A DNA stretch of 12,044 bases, taken from assembly GCA_025355255.1 (NCBI GenBank), contig JANYAA010000335.1, positions 1 to 12,044 on the forward strand. The letters are read 5' to 3'. How positions within the stretch are numbered: the stretch's first letter is position 1; every line of letters starts with the position of its first letter. The DNA comes from Chloroflexota bacterium (GTDB lineage Bacteria; Chloroflexota; Limnocylindria; Limnocylindrales; CSP1-4). Under the pieces are notes generated by a model. It had not been told where the DNA came from, did not search any database, and was given only the letters and a program-made list of their open reading frames with translations. Position numbers and translations under genes: made by a program. Below, one piece after another: positions 6,646 through 12,044 of the stretch.

Positions 6646-7022
6646 ATGGAGCGGGGGCAGTTTGACAACCTGCCCATCAGGGCCAGCCGCTCCCCAACCA
6701 CGACAACCCGCTGGCCGGCGACATGGGGCTCGCGTTCCAGGTGCTCAAGAACGCGGGGGTGGCGCCGCCGTGGATTGAGGCGGCCAAGGAGGTTGAGGGG
6801 CTGCTGGAGCGGCGTGACGCCATCCTGGCGCGCGCAGCCCATGGCGAGGCGCCGTCGGCCATCATGCAGAAGCGCGATCGGGCAGCCCTCGAGGAGCTCG
6901 TCGCCCGCGCCAATGCCACTGTCGCCCGCGTCAACGCGGAGGCGCCCACCGACCGACTGTACCGGCGGCCCCTATCGCTCGCGGATGTCGTCGCCAAGTA
7001 CGACGAGGCGTGCCGCCGCTAG
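6646..7022 (+). CDS. DUF1992 (DNAJC28-like conserved domain) protein; frameshift near 6673-6675
   Basis: The frame from 6646 reads MERGQFDNLP, the hallmark of DUF1992 proteins (usually RGEFDNLPGKGKPL). The family continuation appears in another frame from about 6675: HQGQPLPNHDNPLAGD, then from 6723 MGLAFQVLKNAGVAPPWIE and a charged coiled-coil-like tail ending YDEACRR. One missing C in the CCC run at 6673-6675 reunites them. Together they give about 126 residues, the usual size. The residues expected just before MERG (an IREA-like helix) are not clear in any frame, so the true start may lie upstream (GTG at 6604 is open in frame) or another slip is present. No Shine-Dalgarno is seen. Its stop overlaps that of the convergent membrane-protein gene. 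The 6410-6645 stretch upstream shows nothing else. The molecular role of bacterial DUF1992 proteins is not established. Confidence 0.65.
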
Positions 7023-7627
7023 TTCTGGCCCGCGCTGGCCGCGTCCTCCTCGAGCATCGCCGGCAGGCTCCCACGGAGCGACGCAACGCTCATCACCACA
7101 AGGACGGCGAGGCCGATGCCCGCGATCAGCAGTACCACAGCGTCGTTCTCGTCGAACACCCCGAAGTGGCGGTATGTGGACCCGTCGAGCATGGACTGGC
7201 GCAGGTCCAGTGCTGACGCCGCCGCCATCGCCACGATGACCGCGGCGCAGCCGATCACCACCGCACCGAACACGCGCACCAGCCACCGCGTGGCCATCGC
7301 GAAGCAGAGCAGCAGCAGCACCGCCAAACAGCGAGACGTCATAGTCGTCCACAAGCCCGAAGACCGGCAGCGTGGCGATCACCACGAGGGCCGACAGCGC
7401 GAGTCGCTTGGGCAGTGGGTTGGTGCGAGGGACGCGCGCGCAGACCCAGCCGTTCGCATCCGCGCCTCGATCCTCGCCGCAACGTCGGCGTAGTTCTCGG
7501 GCGTCGCGTACGCCACCATCAGCCGGCGCCAGCCGTTGCGCAGGTCGATCTGCCGGCTGCCCGGCTTGAAGACGGCGCTGAAGCCTCCGGCAAATGCAAC
7601 CGACTCCGATTCCCGGGACATCGCCAT
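7019..7627 (-). pseudogene. Four-TM membrane protein broken by two frameshifts
   Basis: Three consecutive minus-strand frames carry coding-like sequence. Frame 1 from about 7627 reads MAMSRESESVAFAGGF and continues through SRQIDLRNGWRRLMVAYAT to IEARMRTAG. Frame 2, from the (CG)n tract near 7433-7441, reads RVPRTNPLPKRLALSALVV and ends around DVSLFGG. Frame 3, from the CTG-rich tract at 7309-7325, reads VLLLLCFAMATRWLVRVFG and runs to EEDAASAGQN with a stop at 7019. Joined, these give a soluble lead of about 65 residues and four hydrophobic helices, near 200 residues in all. It is unrecognised. The start is uncertain because neither ATG (7627, 7621) has a Shine-Dalgarno. It lies 157 bp downstream of the kinase gene on the same strand and could be its operon partner. 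Confidence 0.5.
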
Positions 7628-7750
7628 CGCGCCAGCGCCGGCCGCCCCGGGCCTGCCAGCGAGGATGCCCGCCGCCAGCGCGAGCCGGTTCGCGGTCTTG
7701 GCCCGCCGGTCGCCCGCAGGATGCGCAACCGGGCCGTTCGGGGCATCTTC

Positions 7751-7779
7751 GGGGCGCCGATTGGCCCCGGTTGCGCCCC
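7751..7779 (-). terminator. Stem-loop just after the kinase stop codon
   Basis: GGGGCGC (7751-7757) and GCGCCCC (7773-7779) form a perfect 7-bp stem with a 15-base loop beginning five bases after the kinase stop on the minus strand. It lacks a T-run, so it may be a weak or factor-assisted terminator or an mRNA-stabilising hairpin between the kinase and the membrane-protein gene. Confidence 0.4.
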
Positions 7780-7784
7780 TGGTT

Positions 7785-9143
7785 TCAGCCAGCCCACGCG
7801 GCCAGCGGCAGCTCCACGTGGACCATGGTCGGGCCGCCGGCCGGGCTGTCGAGCACGAGCTTCCCGTCGAGTGCCTCAACCCGGTCGCGCAGGCCGGCGA
7901 GGCCGCCGCCGGTGGTGACCGCCGCGCCACCCTTGCCGTCATTGCGCACCCACACACCGAGGCGGTGCGGCTCACGCCGGAGCGTGATGTCCACGCGCGT
8001 GGCGTTGGCGTGCTTCGCCACGTTGGTGAGCGCCTCGGTGACGACGTAGTAGGCGGCGCGCTCCACCGCGTGGGGCAGACGCTCGTTTGGGTCCAGACCG
8101 CTGTCGATGTACGTGGGGACCGAGCTGCGCCCGGCCACGGCGCCCAGGGCGGCGACGAGGCCGCGGTCCAGCAGGATGGCCGGGGCGGTGCCGCGAACCA
8201 CGTCGCGGATCTCGCCCAGCGCCTGGCGGGCCTGCTCGCGGGCGCCGGCGACGAGGGTCTTGGCCTCGGCCGGGTTGGCGTCGATCTTGCCCTCAGCCAG
8301 CGCCAAGTCGATCGCCAGCATGACGAGCCGCTGCTGGGCGCCGTCGTGCAGGTCGCGCTCGATGCGGCGCAGCTCGTTGGCCTCGAGTTCAACGGTGGCG
8401 GCGCGGCTGCCGCGCAGCCGATCGTTGTCGCGGCGCAGGGCCTCCGCTGGGCTGATGCAGAGCATCCCCTCCACGACAGAGCGATGACCGAGGGCGAAGC
8501 CGCGGGTGACCATCGCGGTGATCGGCAGCAGGATGAGGCCGATGACGAACAGGACCGAGACGACCGCGCCGGGCGTAAAGGCGCCCGTGTACCAGTGGAT
8601 GTTTGGCATGTCGCGCGTCAGCAGGTACCCGATCGGCGCCAGAGTGAACCCGACAGCGACAGACCAGAGCACGACCGAGAACGTGAACTCGAGCACGATC
8701 AGCGGGAACGAGATCAGGACGTAGGCGACATCAAGCCAGCGCGACGGGTCGAAGAACTCGGCCTCCGCCCAGTTCCGGATGCGGCGCTCAAATGGCGCCT
8801 GCGGTTCCGGATCAAGCGTCTTGTACGGGCGGGCGATCAGCGGGCGGTCATCGGTGAGCGACATGCGCCAGCGCTCGACGCGCGCCGTGAGGCGGGCCGC
8901 CTCGATGCCAAGCGCGACGAGGCCAAAGCCGACTATCAGGATCAGCAGGCCGCCGCCAGCCGAGAACAGCGAGGTGACCACCGCGAACGCGGCCACCAGC
9001 ACAATGAAGCCGATCAGGATCGAGAAGACCGCCATCCATGTGGACGGCAGGATCGGCGAGAGCAGGACCGTCACAATCGGGTGCCGGCCGCGCGGCGCCG
9101 CTGCGGGCGCAGTTTCGGGGGCGGGCATGGGAGCGGCGCTCAT
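7785..9143 (-). CDS. Sensor histidine kinase, HisKA_3 type with N-terminal membrane sensor
   Basis: From ATG 9143 the product is 452 residues. Residues 37-80 and 139-212 hold about five hydrophobic helices around a cytoplasmic-looking loop, the layout of the 'putative sensor' domain common in actinobacterial and Chloroflexota kinases. The dimerisation/phosphoacceptor helix has RRIERDLHDGAQQRLV with His266. The ATPase domain shows the N box TEALTNVAKHANA (369-381, Asn374) and the glycine lid TGGGLAGLRDRV (411-422). It should autophosphorylate on His266 and pass phosphate to the divergent regulator at 9548. A longer frame to 9419 is open but low in coding character and is rejected. No Shine-Dalgarno is evident; TAGGGT ends eight bases before the ATG on this strand, suggesting a leaderless message. 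The signal is unknown. Confidence 0.93.
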   Translation of the reverse strand: MSAAPMPAPETAPAAAPRGRHPIVTVLLSPILPSTWMAVFSILIGFIVLVAAFAVVTSLFSAGGGLLILIVGFGLVALGIEAARLTARVERWRMSLTDDRPLIARPYKTLDPEPQAPFERRIRNWAEAEFFDPSRWLDVAYVLISFPLIVLEFTFSVVLWSVAVGFTLAPIGYLLTRDMPNIHWYTGAFTPGAVVSVLFVIGLILLPITAMVTRGFALGHRSVVEGMLCISPAEALRRDNDRLRGSRAATVELEANELRRIERDLHDGAQQRLVMLAIDLALAEGKIDANPAEAKTLVAGAREQARQALGEIRDVVRGTAPAILLDRGLVAALGAVAGRSSVPTYIDSGLDPNERLPHAVERAAYYVVTEALTNVAKHANATRVDITLRREPHRLGVWVRNDGKGGAAVTTGGGLAGLRDRVEALDGKLVLDSPAGGPTMVHVELPLAAWAG

Positions 9144-9547
9144 CGAGCCCGACCCTACCACTCCGTCGACAGTCACTGTTGGTCCATCCTTCCTCGGCAC
9201 ATCCTCTGGGCGGGGCGTGCGGCGTGATGAACTGTGCCGCCGCCGGCCTCTGGCTCCCAGCCGGGCAGCGGGCATCTTCGGGGTGGGGATTCCCCTACCT
9301 GCGCTGCCCCTCGCGAACCTTGGGCCACCTGGTGAGCCAACTGCGCACCGCCCGGGCCGAACGGGCCGCGCCGGGCGCCACTCGTCCGGTCTGGGGCTCC
9401 CGCAGCGCGCGGATGGCAACGCGGCCGGACCGCCTGTGCGCTCAGGTGCGCAGTTGGACTACCCAGTGGACCGCAGACCGGGGAGAGGCCGGAAGGACCC
9501 TGGTGCCAACGCGACATCACCGCCCGGTGATGCGGCATGATCCACGC
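9144..9547. promoter_or_regulatory. Divergent intergenic region between kinase and response regulator
   Basis: This 404-bp gap holds no gene I can support, although frames are open through it because of high GC. Two perfect palindromes stand out. ACAGTCACTGT (9169-9179) lies 26 bp upstream of the kinase start. CATCACC-GCCC-GGTGATG (9515-9532) ends 15 bp upstream of the regulator start. On the minus strand TAGGGT (complement at 9152-9157) is a plausible -10 for the kinase gene. The palindromes are candidate sites for autoregulation by the dimeric LuxR-type regulator. Confidence 0.45.
9515..9532. promoter_or_regulatory. Perfect inverted repeat upstream of response regulator
   Basis: CATCACC and GGTGATG (7-bp arms, GCCC spacer) are an exact inverted repeat centred about 24 bp before the ATG at 9548. 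If the mRNA is leaderless, the site covers the -35 to -16 region, where a bound dimer would repress or be placed to contact polymerase. Confidence 0.45.
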
Positions 9548-10213
9548 ATGTCGATTGAGGGGCTCCGCGTGGTCATCGCCGAGGACTCTGTGCTGCTCCG
9601 CGAGGGTCTGGCGCGGCTCATCGAGGACTCCGGCGCTGTGGTGGTGGCCAGGGTTGGCGACGGCCCGGCGTATGTGGCCGCCTGCGTCGAGCACCGGCCC
9701 GATGTGTCCGTCGTGGATGTCCGCATGCCGCCCACGCAGCGTGATGAGGGACTCCGCGCCGCGCTCGAGGCCAGGCGGCGCGTTCCTGGGACGCCCATCC
9801 TGGTGCTCAGCCAATACGTGGAGCGCCAATACGCAAGCGAGCTGTTGGCGGACCGCCGCGGCGGCATCGGCTACCTGCTCAAGGACCGCGTGGCCGATGT
9901 CCGCGACTTCCTTGATGCGCTCAGGCGCGTCGCCAACGGCGGCACGGCGCTGGACCCCGAGGTGGTCGCGCAGCTCATGGTTCGGCGCCGCGCGGACGAT
10001 CGGCTGGCGGCCCTGACGCCACGGGAGCACGAGGTGCTCGCGCTCATGGCCGAGGGCCGGACCAACGCCGGGATTGCCGAAGCACTCACGATTACCGAGG
10101 GCGCCGCGGAGAAGCACATCAGCAGCATCATCGGGAAGCTTGACCTGCCGGACAGCCGCAACGACAACCGCCGCGTGCTCGCGATCCTCGCCTACCTTGA
10201 CGCGGAAATTTAG
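9548..10213 (+). CDS. NarL/LuxR-family response regulator
   Basis: The 221-residue protein begins MSIEGLRVVIAEDSVLLREG. The receiver domain (residues 5-122) has the acidic pair Glu12/Asp13, the phosphoacceptor Asp57 in VVDVRMPP, Ser88 in the Thr/Ser position and Lys112 in YLLKDRV, so it should be phosphorylatable. A LuxR-type helix-turn-helix follows (residues 156-215): LTPREHEVLALMAEGRTNAG and AEKHISSIIGKLDL. It pairs with the divergent kinase. The ATG at 9548 is chosen because the family begins about five residues before the first strand; the frame remains open upstream but is not coding-like. No Shine-Dalgarno precedes it. The intact key residues argue for a working pair. Confidence 0.95.
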   Translation: MSIEGLRVVIAEDSVLLREGLARLIEDSGAVVVARVGDGPAYVAACVEHRPDVSVVDVRMPPTQRDEGLRAALEARRRVPGTPILVLSQYVERQYASELLADRRGGIGYLLKDRVADVRDFLDALRRVANGGTALDPEVVAQLMVRRRADDRLAALTPREHEVLALMAEGRTNAGIAEALTITEGAAEKHISSIIGKLDLPDSRNDNRRVLAILAYLDAEI

Positions 10214-10249
10214 TCCGGAACAGCACAACAGGAGGGGGTGACGGAAGCC

Positions 10250-10296
10250 GCTTGGGCGGTTACCCTGTGCGCCGACGCCCACCCCGCCGCCCAAGC
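10250..10296. promoter_or_regulatory. 10-bp inverted repeat flanking a possible -10 upstream of the PrsW gene
   Basis: GCTTGGGCGG (10250-10259) and CCGCCCAAGC (10287-10296) are exact inverted repeats separated by 27 bases. The loop contains TACCCT (10261-10266), a TANNNT -10 candidate. It could be an operator pair around the promoter or a terminator-like stem after the regulator gene, though no T-run follows. Confidence 0.4.
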
Positions 10297-10305
10297 CGCC
10301 GCCAC

Positions 10306-10309
10306 GGAG
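10306..10309 (+). promoter_or_regulatory. Ribosome binding site supporting a TTG start for the PrsW gene
   Basis: GGAG lies seven bases before TTG 10317, the only plausible start ahead of the first membrane helix. Confidence 0.55.
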
Positions 10310-10316
10310 CACACCC

Positions 10317-11336
10317 TTGCCCGACACGACGACCCTCATCGCCGCCGCAGCGCTGGCGATCATCCCGTCCTTGATCTATCTGGTCGTGCTGAACGCGATT
10401 GACCGGTACGAGAAGGAGCCCTGGTCCATCCTGATCAGCTGCGTCGCCGCTGGTGCGGTGGTGGCTCCGCTGATCAGCGTGGTCGTGTTTGCGCTGGCGG
10501 GCCGGGGGGCGGTGCTACCGCCTGCCTTCGCCCCGGGCCTCAAGCCCGATGCGCTCACCGGCATCGTCGAGGAGCTCGTCGTCGGCCTGCTGCTGGTCGT
10601 GATCGTGCGCACGGTCCGCGGCGAGTTTGACGACATCCTCGACGGGGTCATCTACGGCGCGGCGATCGGCGCGGGCTTCGGCGCCGCAGAGAGCTTCCTG
10701 TACGCGCTGGGCGGCCTCGATCTGCTCACCCGCGGCACGGTGGCACAGCTCGTGATCGCCGGCCTGAACCACGCGTTCTACGCCGCGCTGATCGGTGCTG
10801 CCATCGGCTGGGCGCAGGACTTCAAGGGCGCCTTGCGCTGGTACGTCGTGGCCCTCGGCATCGCCACGGCGGCGTTCTTTCACGCGCTGCACGACACGCT
10901 GCCGGCGGTCCTCTCGCGCCTGCTTGGGCAGCCCTCGGCTGCCGTAGGCGCTGCCAGCCGGCTGCTCGCCAATGCCGTGAACTGGCTGGGCCTCATCGCG
11001 ATCCTTGTGATTGTGGTCTGGGCGTGGCGCCATGAGGCGCGGATCCTGCGCGCCGAGCTGCACAACGAGGTGAAGACCGGCGTTGTGAGCGAGACCGACT
11101 ACGCCACCATCACCACCTTTGGCGCCCGCACGCGCCGCCAACTCGCCGAGTTTCGGGCCGGTGGCTGGACGGCCGCCGCACGCCTGAACCGACGCTATGC
11201 AGCCGAGGGTGAGCTCGCCTTCCACAAGTGGCACCGGACCATCCGTGATCAGCGTGCCCCAGACCCCGCGAAGGATGAGGCGCTGCGCGCCGAGATCCGA
11301 AGCCTGGCCGAGACCGCCGCGGAGGGCGCCCGATGA
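10317..11336 (+). CDS. prsW: PrsW-family intramembrane metalloprotease homologue
   Basis: The 339-residue membrane protein has the family's spaced acidic and histidine motifs: RYEKEPW after helix 1 (30-36), IVEEL with Glu85/Glu86, DGVIYGAAIGAGFGAAES with Glu125, NHAFYAALIG with His152, and FFHALHD with His189 and His192. These would bind the catalytic metal. About seven to eight helices end near residue 232, followed by a charged cytoplasmic tail of about 100 residues. In Bacillus, PrsW starts cleavage of the anti-sigma factor RsiW; here no anti-sigma gene is visible, so the target is unknown. The start is the TTG at 10317, seven bases after GGAG (10306-10309); no ATG or GTG is available before the first helix. 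Its stop overlaps the lipoprotein start (ATGA). Confidence 0.85.
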   Translation: MPDTTTLIAAAALAIIPSLIYLVVLNAIDRYEKEPWSILISCVAAGAVVAPLISVVVFALAGRGAVLPPAFAPGLKPDALTGIVEELVVGLLLVVIVRTVRGEFDDILDGVIYGAAIGAGFGAAESFLYALGGLDLLTRGTVAQLVIAGLNHAFYAALIGAAIGWAQDFKGALRWYVVALGIATAAFFHALHDTLPAVLSRLLGQPSAAVGAASRLLANAVNWLGLIAILVIVVWAWRHEARILRAELHNEVKTGVVSETDYATITTFGARTRRQLAEFRAGGWTAAARLNRRYAAEGELAFHKWHRTIRDQRAPDPAKDEALRAEIRSLAETAAEGAR

Positions 11337-12044
11337 CGACGGCTACCACACCCCTGCTCCGCCGGTTTGCCGCGCTGAGCGTTGTGGCCATCCTGATGGC
11401 CGGGTGCGACACGGGCGGTGCGACGTTCCCGCCCACCTCAACCGACACCCCCACGCCCACCCGGGCGGCGATCGCGACCGACGCGGCCGCCTCGGCAGCC
11501 GCGGCCGCCGTGAGCAGCGGGCCGGACTCAACATTCAACCTCGGCCCGTCGCTGGGCCCAGACGTAACCCCCACCCCGACGAGCGACACCGGCACCGCAA
11601 GCGCCCCGGTGGTCCCGCCGTCCACGGGTGTGGCCACGGTGTACCACCTCCAGCTGGCCACAGACCTCGACAACGAAGGCAACCCGGTCAACCAGGGGAC
11701 CACCTTCCCCGAGGGAACCAAGGCCGTCTTCGCGCTCCTCGGCTGGAAGTACGTCCCGGCCGGCACCGAGCTCAAGGTGCGGCTCTTCCAGGACAACCGG
11801 TTTGTGTTTGAAGCGGCCCATACCGTCGTCAACGCGTCCAACAAGAAGGGCAGCGTCGGGTTCGTCTTCCCGTTCGCGGTGAAGTCCGGCTTCACGGCCG
11901 GAGCGTACTCAGTGGAAGTGGACTACAACGGCGTCCCTGACGAGGTGGTGCCGTTCACCGTAGGAACCGGCCCCGGCTTCGACGCCGTGGTTGGCACCGG
12001 CTCCCAGTCCGGCCCGGTCCCGTACGCCAACGCGGCCGACGTCC
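11333..12044 (+). CDS. Predicted lipoprotein with Thr/Pro/Ala linker (C-terminus outside window)
   Basis: The ATG at 11333 overlaps the PrsW stop by four bases. Residues 1-25 form a lipoprotein signal: basic lead (LLRRF), hydrophobic core and LMAGC with Cys25 as the lipidation site. Residues about 26-100 are a low-complexity Thr/Pro/Ala/Asp linker typical of surface-tethered proteins. From about residue 100 a folded domain begins (VYHLQLATDLDNEGNP, then TKAVFALLGWKYVPAGTELK) with alternating beta-strand character that suggests an Ig-like fold. The frame is open to the right edge (237 complete codons), so a further C-terminal domain is likely. I do not recognise the family. Co-translation with PrsW suggests a shared envelope role; the lipoprotein might be a substrate or partner, which is inference. 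Confidence 0.85.
   Translation, partial: MTTATTPLLRRFAALSVVAILMAGCDTGGATFPPTSTDTPTPTRAAIATDAAASAAAAAVSSGPDSTFNLGPSLGPDVTPTPTSDTGTASAPVVPPSTGVATVYHLQLATDLDNEGNPVNQGTTFPEGTKAVFALLGWKYVPAGTELKVRLFQDNRFVFEAAHTVVNASNKKGSVGFVFPFAVKSGFTAGAYSVEVDYNGVPDEVVPFTVGTGPGFDAVVGTGSQSGPVPYANAADV

Noticed and set aside
6398..6778. Plus-strand frame starting at 6398
   Set aside because: Arg/Ser/Pro-rich shadow that overlaps the DUF1992 conserved block in the wrong frame.
9144..9419. N-terminal extension of the kinase to 9419
   Set aside because: The added sequence is low-complexity, Arg/Pro-rich and lacks a start signal; ATG 9143 matches the family's N-terminus.
9038..9547. N-terminal extension of the response regulator to 9038
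   Set aside because: It would overlap the divergent kinase gene and shows no domain; the receiver begins right after ATG 9548.
10238..10400. GTG at 10238 behind AGGAGG as the start of a small gene
   Set aside because: The spacing is only two bases and the frame differs from the PrsW gene it would run into; the peptide has no recognisable features.

Overview
This is a high-GC (my estimate is roughly two-thirds G+C) bacterial chromosomal window. Several start codons lack an upstream Shine-Dalgarno and sit a few bases after a TANNNT-like -10, which suggests leaderless mRNAs. That fits Actinomycetota, Chloroflexota and Deinococcota. A Limnocylindria-like Chloroflexota or a high-GC actinobacterium is my guess; no marker gene settles it.

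Region 1 (1-3340, + strand) is a tight operon for a respiratory complex iron-sulfur molybdoenzyme (CISM): the C-terminal part of a bis-MGD catalytic subunit, a 16-cysteine ferredoxin-type electron-transfer subunit, and a ten-helix NrfD-type quinone-reactive anchor. The genes overlap by 4 nt at both junctions. The substrate cannot be told because the N-terminal half of the catalytic subunit lies outside the window.

Region 2 (3341-4145) is a gene graveyard. It holds a strong ribosome binding site and GTG start cut off by an in-frame amber codon, a frameshifted scrap of a type I restriction methyltransferase (HsdM), and the first ~60 codons of a CbiM/NikM cobalt/nickel permease that stops matching the family after a one-base slip. 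An intact Fur-family repressor (4283-4762) faces the cbiM remnant, with an inverted repeat and a leaderless-type promoter between them.

Region 3 (4763-5197) has no clear gene but carries eight short hairpins in ~280 bp, several with a shared AGCAYC...GRTGCT pattern. The last is a clear intrinsic terminator (UUCG loop plus T-rich tail) for the minus-strand gene that follows.

Region 4 (5198-7627) holds three genes, each broken by small indels: a zinc-ribbon/Pro-Gln-rich/one-TM surface protein, a DUF1992 (DNAJC28-like) protein, and a four-TM membrane protein. The slips sit in short homopolymers or dinucleotide repeats, so sequencing or assembly error competes with real decay.

Region 5 (7785-10213) is a divergent two-component pair: a sensor histidine kinase with a membrane sensor and HisKA_3/HATPase modules (minus), and a NarL/LuxR-type response regulator (plus), separated by 404 bp with two perfect palindromes. 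Region 6 (10317-12044) is a two-gene operon: a PrsW-family membrane protease and, overlapping by 4 nt, a lipoprotein that runs off the window. No tRNA, rRNA, CRISPR array, transposase or complete new defence system was found.
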